DNA from: JANTGF01 sp963750735
GTDB taxonomy: Bacteria > Bacteroidota > Bacteroidia > Bacteroidales > VadinHA17
Assembly: GCA_963750735.1 (NCBI GenBank)
Contig: CAVVRY010000003.1
Coordinates: 124,001-188,000 of the forward strand
Direction: 5' to 3'
Length of the DNA stretch: 64,000 nucleotides
A program made the position numbers and the translations under genes. Below are positions 35,004 to 45,800 of this stretch, piece after piece (the stretch's first letter is position 1; every line of letters starts with the position of its first letter). Below the pieces are notes generated by a model. That model saw only the letters and a program-made list of their open reading frames with translations. It made no database searches and had not been told where the DNA came from.

Positions 35004-36409
35004 TCATCGTCAATGATGAGTTTTGATATTCTTTCAATTTGTTTCTGTTTATTCACTTCACGAAGATTCCTTGCTGTTTTGGTAAAATATTGATGCCCTG
35101 AGATAAATTTGACCTGCAGTTTGTTCCACTCATTCAAGGTTCCTATTTTGTTTTGCTCGCTCAGTTCTTTATAAAGGGTATTTGATCCTGGAATAAAATC
35201 ACTTCTGCCTAGATAATCCAAATCAGAGTCACAAATAATCTCCTCTAATAAGTTCTTAGGTTGTGGTGGCAGTTTTGTAGCCATAATAATTTCACATACC
35301 TGATCAATCATTTCAATTGAATATCCATATTTTGGCAGAATTTCCCGTGCCATTTCAGTACCTTGAAATTCGTGATTATCATACGAAATTATATGCCCGG
35401 CATCATGAAATAATCCTGCTGTTTTTAAGAGTAATATTTCTTTATCAGAAACCCCTTCAGCCCAGCCAATAAGTTCAACTTCAGTTACCACATCAACTGT
35501 ATGTTTTACATTATGATAATACAGGTATGAAGGCAATTCCTTCTCCAGCTTATCCAGGATGACTTCCTGCATATCTGAAAATTGTATCAACCCAAACTTA
35601 ATCTGGAATGCCTTATTCGTGACAATTCCCATTCCATTTTTTGAAAACTCTGGTTTCAGACCTTTTACTTCATATAAATCAAGGTCCCCCTTATACTTAA
35701 CCGGCATTTTACCATAATATTCACATACAAAAAACTCTTTAATGAGCTCATATGTCATAACTGAAATGATAATTTTTCCATCTTCAGAATTTGACTGTAT
35801 TCGACTGGCAGTATTTACTGTATCACCTTTTATATCATATGAGATTTTCTTTTTACCGGAAAACTCAGCAATTACAGGCCCGGTGTGAATTCCAAATTTA
35901 ATTTTCCATATCTTATCTTTTCTGTCTTTAACCTTCTTCTCATATTCTTCTAAATAGGTCTTCATTTGCAGAGCAGCCAGGACTACTTCAATTGGGTTCG
36001 TTATGTTTTTTACGGGAATTCCCCCTGCACTCATAAATGTATCCCCGATTGTCCTAATTTTCTCAATATTAAGTTTATTGGATATGGAGTTGTACTCATA
36101 GAAAATCTCATCCAGCTCATCAAGTAGAGAATCGGAATCAATATCTTTTGAGGCACTTGAAAAACCATGAATATCAGCAAAAAGAACGGTGGCCATTCTG
36201 AATATCAAAGATTGTGACTTCACCTCCTTTTTCAGCCCTGACAGCTGATCAGGGTTAATTTGCGATAACAAAGAATTTAATTTCTCATTGTCGCGACTAA
36301 TTTTTTCGCTTACATTTTGAAGTTCTTCTAACTTATTTTTCAGATGTTGATTCTGCTTTGCCAGTTTGGCAATCCGCCGAATAAATTTCTCCTCTTTTAA
36401 TTGATCCAT
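35000..36409 (-). CDS. soluble class III adenylate cyclase fused to an HD phosphohydrolase domain
   Basis: 469 aa, no membrane segment. A coiled coil (about 1-60) precedes the cyclase domain (about 70-245): metal Asp residues in VLFADIHGF and TIGDTFM, ATP-selecting Lys (EKIRTIGD) and Asp (YDIKGD), and NTASR catalytic residues. The C-terminal HD domain (about 295-440) keeps a full set of candidate metal ligands: YYHNVKHTVD, LFHDAGH (the HD pair, near 333), YDNHE and DSDLDYLG (near 394). A synthase and a possible phosphodiesterase in one chain could set cAMP turnover; this is inference, since HD proteins also act on other phosphates. It is a paralogue of the 29.1-30.9 kb cyclase, whose HD site is lost. 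Confidence 0.88.
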   Translation of the reverse strand: MDQLKEEKFIRRIAKLAKQNQHLKNKLEELQNVSEKISRDNEKLNSLLSQINPDQLSGLKKEVKSQSLIFRMATVLFADIHGFSSASKDIDSDSLLDELDEIFYEYNSISNKLNIEKIRTIGDTFMSAGGIPVKNITNPIEVVLAALQMKTYLEEYEKKVKDRKDKIWKIKFGIHTGPVIAEFSGKKKISYDIKGDTVNTASRIQSNSEDGKIIISVMTYELIKEFFVCEYYGKMPVKYKGDLDLYEVKGLKPEFSKNGMGIVTNKAFQIKFGLIQFSDMQEVILDKLEKELPSYLYYHNVKHTVDVVTEVELIGWAEGVSDKEILLLKTAGLFHDAGHIISYDNHEFQGTEMAREILPKYGYSIEMIDQVCEIIMATKLPPQPKNLLEEIICDSDLDYLGRSDFIPGSNTLYKELSEQNKIGTLNEWNKLQVKFISGHQYFTKTARNLREVNKQKQIERISKLIIDDD

Positions 36410-36545
36410 TCAATAAAAAATGTTGTTCAGATACACTTTAGGCTAACTGGAATTAATTTCAAGAATTGTAACAAAGGCTGTATCTTTAAACCGTAATATC
36501 TTTTTACGTTGCTATTGATAATTTGTTTCCCGAAAAATCTTCAAC

Positions 36546-37274
36546 ATGATCTATAAAACAAAGGGTATTGTTTTGCATCATATAAAATATGGCGATAACG
36601 GGATAATTGTCTATATGTACACCAGGGAACGTGGGCGGCAAACTTTCATCATTCATGGTATTCGAAAAAAGAAAGCCAGTCATAAAATTAACATGTTCCA
36701 GCCGCTATTCCTTCTCGACCTGGAAGCCTATTACAAGCCTGGAAATGAAATTCATCGAATCAAAGAAGCCAAAAACTTTCCTCCCTATACGAGTATCTCA
36801 AATAATCTATATAAAAACAGTATAATACTTTTTCTTGCTGAGATTTTGTATAAAAGTCTACAAACTGAAGAAGCAAATCATATTCTCTTCGATTTTATTA
36901 GCGACTCCTTACTTTTTTTGGATAAAACCAGGAATAGCATCTCAAATTTTCATTTACTTTTCCTTGTAAAATTATCCAACTATTTAGGCTTTCATCCCAA
37001 TGTTACGGGAATGCAGGAACATTACTTTTTCGATTTAAGAGAGGGTATTTTTAAGCCAACTAGGCCAGATCATCCATTTTTTATGGAATCCAGGCAGACT
37101 CAAATACTTGTTGATTTGTTAAATATGGATTTCGATTTTTTATCTTCGTATGAATTAAGCTATCCTGAAAGAAACATTTTCATCGAGAATATGCTTGAAT
37201 ATTATCAACTTCATGAGTTAAATCTTACACCCATCAAATCATTTAAAATACTCAAAGAAGTATTTCATAACTGA
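36546..37274 (+). CDS. recO: DNA repair protein RecO
   Basis: 242 aa. The OB-fold N-terminus (IYKTKGIVLHHIKYGDNGIIV, then RGRQTFIIHGIRKKK) is typical. Acts with RecF and RecR to load RecA at gaps. The C-terminal part is helical, and the zinc Cys of some RecO proteins are absent, as usual in Bacteroidota. It reads away from the adenylate cyclase gene; the shared 136-bp spacer has no terminator. Confidence 0.93.
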   Translation: MIYKTKGIVLHHIKYGDNGIIVYMYTRERGRQTFIIHGIRKKKASHKINMFQPLFLLDLEAYYKPGNEIHRIKEAKNFPPYTSISNNLYKNSIILFLAEILYKSLQTEEANHILFDFISDSLLFLDKTRNSISNFHLLFLVKLSNYLGFHPNVTGMQEHYFFDLREGIFKPTRPDHPFFMESRQTQILVDLLNMDFDFLSSYELSYPERNIFIENMLEYYQLHELNLTPIKSFKILKEVFHN

Positions 37275-37338
37275 AAAATAATTGTAATAATTGTAAATGA
37301 CTATTTTTGATTCGGAAATAGAATTAACAAGAAAATAA

Positions 37339-38859
37339 ATGCCCCTCATCCCCTCCATACTTAATTGGCTTAATGTAAAAAGGTTACATCAGATTAACCT
37401 TTTCAAAAAGTATCCGCATGAGGTTCAGAAAGAAGAGCTTTTGAGTTTATTGGTTGAAGCAAAAGATACAGTGTGGGGTAAAAAATTTGACTTCGTTTCC
37501 ATTAAAAGCTATGAAGATTTCAAGAACCGGCTGCCAATTCAAACCTATGAGGAGGCCAGGAAAGAAATTGAAAAATTGCGCAAAGGTGAAAAGAATCTGG
37601 TGTGGCCTGGAGAGATTAAATGGTTTGCAAAATCTTCTGGCACTACCAATACAAAAAGTAAATTTATTCCTGTTAGCACAGAATCACTGGAAAGGTGTCA
37701 TTTGCGAGGACCAAAAGACGTGCTGGCAATATATACTGCCAATAACCCTGAAACTGGAGTTTTCGCAGGGAAAGGATTAACGTTGGGAGGAAGCCATAGC
37801 ATTAATAATTACTCAAACCAATCTTATTATGGTGATCTGTCAGCTATAATGATTGAAAATCTTCCCTTTTGGGCTGAATTTATAAGAACCCCTAAAGCAA
37901 AGATTGCTTTAATGGATGAATGGGATGAAAAATTATCGGAAATTGCCAGAACCACCCTAAATGATGATGTTACCAGTATTGCCGGAGTACCATCATGGAA
38001 CCTTGTTCTGATAAAATATATTTTAGAAACAACAGGGAAGGATAACTTGTTGGAAGTTTGGCCCAACCTGGAGTTATTTATTCATGGAGGAGTATATTTT
38101 GAACCGTACAGAAGCCAGTTTGAAAAGCTAATACCTAAGCCTAATATGAATTATATGGAAACATATAATGCCTCGGAAGGCTTTTTTGGGATTCAGGAAA
38201 ACCTGAATGAAAAAGATATGTTATTAATGTTGGATTACGGGGTGTTCTATGAATTTATACCCATGGATAAAATTAATGACGAAAATCCACCAACACTTTC
38301 TATTGGCGAGGTTGAAATAGGAAAGAATTATGCAATTCTAATTTCAACAAACAGTGGGCTTTGGAGGTATAAAATTGGTGATACAGTAATATTTTCAAGT
38401 TTATACCCTCATAAATTCAGAATTTCAGGCAGGACCAAGCATTTTTTAAATGCTTTTGGTGAAGAAATAATTATTGATAATGCCGAAAAAGCTTTATCAA
38501 TTGCCTGTGAAAAAACTGGCACACAGATTTCTGAATACACGGCGGCCCCGGTATATATGGGAGATGACCAGAAGGGTACTCATGAATGGGTTTTTGAGTT
38601 CGAAAAGGAGCCTCCAGATATGGACTATTTTACCGATGTTTTCGACCATGCCCTAATGTCAGTGAATTCTGATTATGAAGCAAAAAGGTATAAAGATATT
38701 ACCCTCATTAAGCCTTACATGCGGAAAGTAAAGAAAGGAGTCTTTTATAATTGGTTTAACAATAAAGGTAAGCTTGGAGGCCAGAACAAAATTCCCAGAC
38801 TAAGCAATGACCGCAAATACGTTGAAGAACTCCTTGAAATAGATAAAGCAATTTCCTGA
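37339..38859 (+). CDS. GH3 family acyl-adenylating enzyme
   Basis: 506 aa, cytoplasmic. The family pattern is present: FKNRLPIQTYEEARKEIEKL, then WFAKSSGTTNTKSKFIPVS (the P-loop-like ATP motif, near residues 95-115), YNASEGFFGIQ, and a late YKIGDTVIFSS followed by FRISGRTKHFLNAFGEEI. In plants GH3 enzymes join acyl acids such as indole-3-acetate to amino acids through acyl-adenylates. The substrate of bacterial members is not known. It lies 64 bases after recO. Confidence 0.9.
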   Translation: MPLIPSILNWLNVKRLHQINLFKKYPHEVQKEELLSLLVEAKDTVWGKKFDFVSIKSYEDFKNRLPIQTYEEARKEIEKLRKGEKNLVWPGEIKWFAKSSGTTNTKSKFIPVSTESLERCHLRGPKDVLAIYTANNPETGVFAGKGLTLGGSHSINNYSNQSYYGDLSAIMIENLPFWAEFIRTPKAKIALMDEWDEKLSEIARTTLNDDVTSIAGVPSWNLVLIKYILETTGKDNLLEVWPNLELFIHGGVYFEPYRSQFEKLIPKPNMNYMETYNASEGFFGIQENLNEKDMLLMLDYGVFYEFIPMDKINDENPPTLSIGEVEIGKNYAILISTNSGLWRYKIGDTVIFSSLYPHKFRISGRTKHFLNAFGEEIIIDNAEKALSIACEKTGTQISEYTAAPVYMGDDQKGTHEWVFEFEKEPPDMDYFTDVFDHALMSVNSDYEAKRYKDITLIKPYMRKVKKGVFYNWFNNKGKLGGQNKIPRLSNDRKYVEELLEIDKAIS

Positions 38860-38973
38860 TATGACCAGCAAAATTGGTGAATCATTCTTAAGCAGGGAAA
38901 AATATCAGGCCTGGAAAAAATAGAATCATTAAAAAAAATCGTACTTTTAGTTGATCAGTAAATACAAATAATT

Positions 38974-39588
38974 ATGCACATTGCAATTGCAGGAAATATA
39001 GGATCGGGAAAAACAACCTTAACAAAAATGCTCGCCAAGCATTACAGGTGGGATGCCCATTTTGAAGATGTAGATGACAACCCCTATCTAAATGATTTTT
39101 ATGAGGAGATGCAACGTTGGTCTTTCAATCTGCAAATATACTTCCTAAACAGCCGTTTTAATCAGATGGTTGATATTCAGAAATCAGGAAAAACTGTTAT
39201 TCAGGATCGGACAATTTATGAAGATGCCTACATCTTTGCTCCTAATCTTCATTCAATGGGTTTGATGTCAACCCGTGATTTTGAAAACTATTTCACACTT
39301 TTCAGCCTGATAAATTCGCTTATAAAACCACCAGACTTAATTCTATATCTCCGTGCTTCAGTTCCTACCCTTGTAAATCGTATTCAGAGTAGAGGCAGGA
39401 AATATGAAGATAGCATACGACTGGACTACCTGAAAAGGCTAAATGAACGTTATGAAGCCTGGGTTGAAACCTATAATCTTGGTAAATTACTCATTGTAGA
39501 GGCTGATCATTACGATTTCCCCAGTAATCCTGATCACCTGCGTGAGGTCATCGATAAAATCGATGCAGAAATTCATGGATTATTTTAA
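38974..39588 (+). CDS. deoxynucleoside kinase
   Basis: 204 aa. Phosphorylates deoxynucleosides (salvage). Walker A is AGNIGSGKTTL at residues 6-16. The substrate-binding EDVDDNPYLNDFY and NLQIYFLNSRFNQ, the DRTIYEDAYIFA motif with the catalytic region, and the LID Arg residues in NRIQSRGRKYED follow in order. The family cannot be split reliably into dAdo, dGuo or dCyd kinase from sequence alone. The preceding 114 bp hold no recognisable signal apart from an imperfect TACTTTTA box at 38942-38949. Confidence 0.93.
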   Translation: MHIAIAGNIGSGKTTLTKMLAKHYRWDAHFEDVDDNPYLNDFYEEMQRWSFNLQIYFLNSRFNQMVDIQKSGKTVIQDRTIYEDAYIFAPNLHSMGLMSTRDFENYFTLFSLINSLIKPPDLILYLRASVPTLVNRIQSRGRKYEDSIRLDYLKRLNERYEAWVETYNLGKLLIVEADHYDFPSNPDHLREVIDKIDAEIHGLF

Positions 39589-39615
39589 ACCACTTATTAT
39601 TTGATCGATAAAGAG

Positions 39616-40183
39616 ATGCGTATTTTATTGATTGATAATAATGATTCCTTTACATACAATATTTTAGAGTTACTCCGAACGAATGGATTTTCAAAAACAA
39701 ATGTCCTAAATAGCAATTCTATCCAGTTAGAAGAGATATCCGGATATGATAAGATTATCCTTTCCCCGGGTCCGGGACTTCCTTCTGATTTTCCTATTTT
39801 ATATGAAATTATTAATGAGTTTAAAGCAAATAAGTCCATTCTAGGAATATGTTTAGGACATCAGGCCATTTGCTCATATTTTAAAGCAGAACTTATAAAG
39901 ATGCCTGTTGTTTGTCATGGCCAGGCTCATAAAATGGATGTTCTTAAGAATACAAAATTATATCTTGGATTGCCAGACACATTCTATGTTGGACTTTACC
40001 ACTCCTGGGCAGTAGAATGACTCCGATTTTCCTTCGGATTTGGAAATAACAGGTATTTCAGAAACTCAAACAATTATGTCTGTAGTGCATAATAAATACG
40101 ATGTTCATGGAATTCAATTCCATCCGGAATCTTTCATTTCAGAATATGGTTCCGAAATATTAAAAAACTTTCTTGCTAACTGA
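39616..40183 (+). pseudogene. pabA: aminodeoxychorismate/anthranilate synthase glutaminase subunit, frameshifted
   Basis: Class I glutamine amidotransferase that delivers ammonia to the chorismate-aminating subunit. The start is the ATG at 39616 (MRILLIDNNDSFTYNI). The oxyanion loop and nucleophile Cys are in ILGICLGHQAI; the His and Glu are in GIQFHPESF, which lies in a second frame after a break at 40016-40017. Removing one A there turns the local TGA into V-D-D-S-D-F-P-S-D-L-E-I-T and gives a 188-aa protein with all three catalytic residues. The 568-bp span minus one is a multiple of three, which favours a sequencing insertion. Given pabB and pabC next door, the folate role (pabA) is preferred over trpG. 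Confidence 0.85.
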
Positions 40184-40189
40184 TTTAAT

Positions 40190-41161
40190 ATGCAGCTTCA
40201 GGAATTTATAGAAAAAGTAAACCATTATTCAAGTCTGCATATACCCTTTTTGTTTCTTGTTGATTTTGAAATGGAAAAACCCTTCGTATGTAGGATAGAT
40301 AAAGCACACAGGCACGGGTTCACCTATTTTGTTAAGGGAAAAACGAATGAGGAAACGGAATCGAATGGCAAATTTAGAGACTGTAAGATGTTTATTGACC
40401 CGGTAACTGCAGAAAAATATTCAGAAGCATTTAAACTTGTTCAGGAGAATATTCTGGATGGGAATACATATTTACTAAATCTTACGTTTCCCACAGATGT
40501 CCAGATTGATACTACTTTTGAAGAAATATTTAAAAATGCCCAGGCACCCTACAAATTATTACACCATGATTTTGTAGTCTTTTCACCGGAATGCTTTATT
40601 AAAATCAATGGTAATGACATTTATTCATACCCCATGAAAGGAACCATTGATGCTAATATCCCTAATGCCAAAGAAATAATTCTAAAAGATAACAAGGAAC
40701 TCTGGGAGCATAATACAATAGTTGATCTAATCCGGAATGATCTATCAATGGTATCAACAAAAGTGAAGGTAAGACGATTCAGATATATCTCAAAAATCAA
40801 AACACATAAGAACGAATTATACCAGGTTAATTCCGAAATAAAAGGACAGCTTCCTGATAACTGGAGAGACCATTTTGGGAATATTCTTACTAAGTTACTC
40901 CCCGCAGGTTCTATAAGTGGAGCTCCCAAGAAAAAAACAATGGAGATAATTAAAGAGACAGAAGGAGAAAAAAGAGGTTATTATACAGGTGTATTTGGAA
41001 TTTATGATGGTAATAACGTGGATAGTGCTGTAATGATTCGATTTATGGAGAATTCAACCAAGGGGAAGCAATACAGGAGTGGTGGTGGGATTACAGCTAT
41101 GAGTAAAGTTGAGGAAGAATACAAGGAATTGATAAACAAGGTATATGTTCCCTTTATTTGA
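40190..41161 (+). CDS. pabB: aminodeoxychorismate synthase component I
   Basis: 323 aa chorismate-binding domain; short because the N-terminal domain of TrpE is reduced. It aminates chorismate at C4 for folate synthesis. Motifs: DGNTYLLNLTFPT, SPECFIKINGNDIYSYPMKG, HNTIVDLIRNDLSMVS and PAGSISGAPKKKTMEII, then GYYTGVFGIYDG. It starts 6 bases after pabA and overlaps pabC by 17 bases. Confidence 0.93.
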   Translation: MQLQEFIEKVNHYSSLHIPFLFLVDFEMEKPFVCRIDKAHRHGFTYFVKGKTNEETESNGKFRDCKMFIDPVTAEKYSEAFKLVQENILDGNTYLLNLTFPTDVQIDTTFEEIFKNAQAPYKLLHHDFVVFSPECFIKINGNDIYSYPMKGTIDANIPNAKEIILKDNKELWEHNTIVDLIRNDLSMVSTKVKVRRFRYISKIKTHKNELYQVNSEIKGQLPDNWRDHFGNILTKLLPAGSISGAPKKKTMEIIKETEGEKRGYYTGVFGIYDGNNVDSAVMIRFMENSTKGKQYRSGGGITAMSKVEEEYKELINKVYVPFI

Positions 41162-41741
41162 ATCGATAAAAGTACTTAATGGTAAAATTTTCCACCTTGA
41201 ATGGCATCGATGGCGTTTTGAGAGGTCATACAAATATTTCTTTGGCAAAAGTGCACCCTTTAAAATCGAGGAGGTAATTTCTTTGCCAGATGAGTCCATA
41301 GTAGGATTGCACAAATTGCGATTTTCATATGGCATTAATGCTTATAGAATTGATTATGAGCCATATGTGTATAAAAAAATAAACTCTTTGAAATTACTTC
41401 ACCATAATTCAATAAATTATTCATTAAAATATACTGATAGATCTGACCTCGATTTTCTTTTGACTAAAAAAGGAAACTGTGATGATATTTTAATTGTCAA
41501 AAATCAGCTTGTTACTGATAGCTCTCTAGCAAACATTGTATTTTTCGATGGCAAGAAGTGGACAACCCCAAAATCAGCTTTATTAAAAGGAACTAGCAGA
41601 GAGAGGCTCATTTCTAATAAAATAATTCATGAAGAAGAAATAGAGCTTAACGATTTAAAAAATTATAAATGCTTTAAATTGATAAATGCAATGCGTGATT
41701 TTAATGAAGTGGAAAGTCTGGCAATTGATTCAATTATTTAA
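41145..41741 (+). CDS. pabC: aminodeoxychorismate lyase-like class IV PLP enzyme
   Basis: 198 aa, about 70 residues shorter than E. coli PabC. It splits pyruvate from 4-amino-4-deoxychorismate to give p-aminobenzoate. Visible signs: FESIKVLNGKIFHLEWHRWR at the start, a Lys in NSLKLL as the likely Schiff-base residue, DDILIVKNQLVTDSSLANIV, and TPKSALLKGTSRERLI. It overlaps the end of pabB by 17 bases, so translation is probably coupled. Assignment rests partly on the operon. Confidence 0.8.
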   Translation: MFPLFESIKVLNGKIFHLEWHRWRFERSYKYFFGKSAPFKIEEVISLPDESIVGLHKLRFSYGINAYRIDYEPYVYKKINSLKLLHHNSINYSLKYTDRSDLDFLLTKKGNCDDILIVKNQLVTDSSLANIVFFDGKKWTTPKSALLKGTSRERLISNKIIHEEEIELNDLKNYKCFKLINAMRDFNEVESLAIDSII

Positions 41742-41841
41742 GTTTTAAGGCAAAAAGGACTTCAATATAGTTTAGATAGGTTGGAATCCAGAGTCTTATT
41801 TATTTTATAATACTATTTTTACTGTAAGAAATCTTTAAACA

Positions 41842-42771
41842 ATGACCGGGCAAGAAATCATACCAACCAACAATGGGAATGAAAGTAAAAAGTGCCAGAA
41901 TTGTGGTCATGAAGATACAGGGAACTTTTGTTCAAATTGTGGACAAAGTTTTGCTGAAATCAACAAACCATTTAGGTCAGTTATCTCGGAAGTCTTAGAT
42001 GTCTTTGACCTTGACAGTAGGATTTTTAACTCCATTTTCCCTTTCCTGTTCAAACCTGGATTCCTTGCCAGAGAATACTTGTTAGGCAAACGTAAAAAAT
42101 ATATTTCTCCTTTTCGTTTGTTCTTTTTAATTAGCCTTCTGTTTTTTTTCCTTGCACAGGCAACAAGCAAAAAAGTTGTAGAAAATCAAGATACAAGTTG
42201 GACCCAGGTCACCGACGACTATAAAGAGGAAGTCAATAATACGAATGATTCACTTGCGATTCAGTTACTTAAAAACGACTCGCTTTTTACAGTAAATGAT
42301 TCAACAAGTATTACCAATACTGAAAGATGGGGTAAAATCATTAACCGCTTACGCTTGCAAGCAGTTGAAGCTTTAACCAATAAAGCTATCTTTTTGCAGA
42401 GCCTATACCAGTCTCTCTCCTACCTTTTATTTCTGTTGATGCCTATTTTCGCCCTGCTCCTTAAAATACTTTACTTGAGACGACGGGTTTTTTATATTGA
42501 GCACCTTATATTCACAATCAACATGCATTCCTTTACTCTGCTTTTGTTTTCACTTATGATAATCCTAAGTCTGATTATTGGTGAGAAAGATGGCTTTGTT
42601 AATTTTATGTTCCTGTTGGTTCCAATATATTTTACTGCAGGAATGAAGCGGTTTTACCAGCAGTCATATTGGAAAATAATTTTTAAGGAGTTTATTCTAT
42701 TTTTCCTTTACACCATAATCCTTATTTTTTCAATGATTATTGCGGGCTTTTTAACTCTGTATTTTTTGTAA
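41842..42771 (+). CDS. DUF3667 membrane protein with zinc ribbon
   Basis: 309 aa. The N-terminal CQNCGHEDTGNFCSNCGQ is a four-Cys zinc ribbon (about residues 13-30). A conserved FRSVISEVLDVFDLDSRIF and KPGFLAREYLLGKRKKYISP follow. The rest has about five TMs, with a polar insert between the first and second. The family is common in Bacteroidota and has no known function. It stands alone between pabC and the beta-galactosidase gene. Confidence 0.88.
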   Translation: MTGQEIIPTNNGNESKKCQNCGHEDTGNFCSNCGQSFAEINKPFRSVISEVLDVFDLDSRIFNSIFPFLFKPGFLAREYLLGKRKKYISPFRLFFLISLLFFFLAQATSKKVVENQDTSWTQVTDDYKEEVNNTNDSLAIQLLKNDSLFTVNDSTSITNTERWGKIINRLRLQAVEALTNKAIFLQSLYQSLSYLLFLLMPIFALLLKILYLRRRVFYIEHLIFTINMHSFTLLLFSLMIILSLIIGEKDGFVNFMFLLVPIYFTAGMKRFYQQSYWKIIFKEFILFFLYTIILIFSMIIAGFLTLYFL

Positions 42772-42827
42772 ATGAGTTATTCGAAAAAAATATTCAGATC
42801 CTACAATTAAAAAATAATATCTTGACT

Positions 42828-45800
42828 ATGAAAGTTTTCAGGTACTTACTTATTTCATTTGTATACCTCATCTCATTTAATATTATTTGCCTCTTTGAGG
42901 TAAAAGCACAAGAATCAAAATACCTATCAAATCTAAGTCAGTATATAGAAAATCCTGCCGTATTTGAAGAAAACCAGGTTGAGGGACATACGATTAGTTT
43001 CCCTCATCAAACAATTAAAGATGCCCTCAATTTACAGAAGTCAAAATCTGAAAATTACTTGTCCTTAAATGGAGAGTGGAAGTTTTATTATTCTGAAATC
43101 CCGGAATATACTCCAGACAATTTTTTCCTGCCTAACTTTAACGATAAGTCGTGGGCCACTATAATAGTGCCTTCAAACTGGGAAATGCAAGGTTTTGGTG
43201 ATGCACTTTTTCGAAATGTATCTCTGCCTTTTAAACCCAACCCACCATTTGTACCAGAAGAATACAATCCAACAGGCTCATACAGGAAAACATTTAATTT
43301 ACCTAAATCCTGGAAAGGAAAAGAGGTTTTTCTAAGATTGGAAAAAACAGCCTCAGCTTCTTTTATCTGGATAAATGGAAAAGAGGTTGGATACAATGAA
43401 GGGGCGCATGAACCGGCAGAATACAACATCACCAGTTATTTAAAGCAGGGTAAAAATACAATCGCTGTAAACGTATTAAAGTATTCAGATGGAGTATATC
43501 TTGAAGACCAGGATTACTGGAGATTGGCCGGAATATTTGATGATGTTTGGTTGTATGCAGCACCTGATCTTCATCTTTTTGATTGGTATGCAACCACCGA
43601 TTTAGATCAGAATTATGAAGATGCCAAATTAACGCTCCAGGTTACTGTAAAAAACTATTCTGAAGATCAAAATTCAAGCCTTAAAATACTGGCAAGTTTA
43701 TATGATAATAATCAAAACAAGGTTCAGACATTTTCTTCTGAAGAGTTCCAGGTAAATGCTAAAAACAAGGAAATTGTTGAACTATCCACGAATGTGGTAA
43801 ATCCCTTAAAGTGGTCAGCAGAAGATCCCAGCATTTACCATTTAACTATGGCATTGATCTCAATGGATGGAAAAACCGAGCAGGCAATTGCAGGTAAAAT
43901 CGGATTTAAGGAAACTGAAATTCGTCATCAGGTTTTCTATTTAAATGGCAAAGCGATAAAGCTGAATGGGATCAATAGTCATATGCAACATCCACAATTG
44001 GGACATGCCATGGATGAAGAAACTATGCACAAAGACTTCAAACTACTCAAACAGTTTAACTTCAATTGTGTTCGAACTTCACACTACCCGCCTACTTCCA
44101 GGTATCTGGAATTGGCTGATGAATATGGAATATATATTATTGATGAGACTGGAGATGAGGCACATAAAACTGAATATCTTTCTGAGGATCCAGCTTGGGA
44201 GGGAATGTACCGGGAAAGAGCCAGAAAAATGGTACTGCGTGACCGGAATCATCCAAGTATTCTTGTTTTGGAGTGCGGGAAATGAAAGCGGTGAGGGAAA
44301 TAATATATGTGCAGTAATAGATGAAGGCCGAAAATACGATCCATCTCGTTATTGGATGTATGGTGGTAATGCCTTCTCCCATCCATGCGAAGACATAATT
44401 GGTCCTCGTTACCCTACTCCTTTTGAATTAAAATTCCAAATTGGAATGATTCCCGATAGTGAAGACTCAAGGCCATCATTTATGGATGAATACCTTTCTG
44501 TTGCCGGGAATGGAGGAGGTGGCATGGATGAGTACTGGGAGGTAATAAATGAATATCCCAGAATTATGGGAGGAGCAATCTGGGATTATGTAAGCCCAGG
44601 TCTGTTAGAACCTGTGAGGAAGTTATTCGATTCTTCCAACAACAATATTCCTACTCATATTATGGGCAGAGCCAAATTAGTTAAATGGTAAGAAAGGTCT
44701 TGGTATTGACCTTAATGGTCATGACCAATGGGTTGAAGTCTATCAAAATAAGGAATTGGAAATTGAAAATAATGAGCTAGCACTTTCATTATGGGTCTAC
44801 CCTCGCAAATTAATTCAGAAAGGTGGGACTTTAATAACTAAAGGAAATTACCAGTTTGGTTTACAACAAGTGGATTCCAATTCAATTGATTTTTATGTTT
44901 ATGCTAATAGAAAAGAAATTGTTCGGGCAACATTACCAGATAATTGGGAGAACAATTGGCACCATGTTGCAGGAATTTACAATGGAAAATCTATTGCAAT
45001 TTACATTGATAATCAAAAACTATCTGAAAAAGCAGTTTCTGGGAATTTGAGAAATTTCCCGTTCCCTGTAAACATTGGCAGAAATTCTGAAATACATGGA
45101 CAGGAAACTTCGGTTTATTTGTGCGATGCTATAATTGATCAGGTTGGCATATTTAATAAAGCCCTACCTGTGGAAGACCTGGCAATTGCATCTCCAGAGC
45201 TTAAAAAATCTGCCTCTCTCTGGCTCGATTTTGAAAAGGAAGAAAAAAAAGGTGAGTTTTATAGTTATGGAATTGGAGCCCGAACCTATGGAAGCATATG
45301 GCCCGACCGCACTCCACAGCCTGAAATGTGGCAGATAAAAAAAACTGCTCAGCCCATTTCAATAAAATGGAGCAATCCAAAACAAATGGAGATTGAAGTG
45401 GAAAATCATCAATTTTTTAGCAATGCAAATAATTATAGTGCTCAATGGAAACTGGAAGAAAATGGTACTCAAATAAGTTCCGGAAAATTTGATGTTGATT
45501 TAGAACCACAAACAAAAAAATCGATTCAGTTATCTATTGAGGCTCCAGAAATAAAAACAGGAGCAACATATATACTAACAGTTAGTTTTCATCTCAAAAA
45601 AGATACAAAATGGGCACCACAGGGATTTGAAGTAGCATGGGATCAACTAGAAATGCCCTGGGTAGTCCCTGGCATTGTTGAACAAACTAAAATTCATTCA
45701 GGGCGAATAGTGGTTTTTGATGTTAAAGACTCTTTAAATATTACTGGATCCAATTTTACCTACAGTTTCAATAAAACCAGTGGTAGGATACAATCGGTCA

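Noticed and set aside
38861..38923. Twenty-codon frame after the GH3 gene
   Set aside because: Too short to judge, no ribosome-binding or family evidence, and no effect on neighbouring calls.
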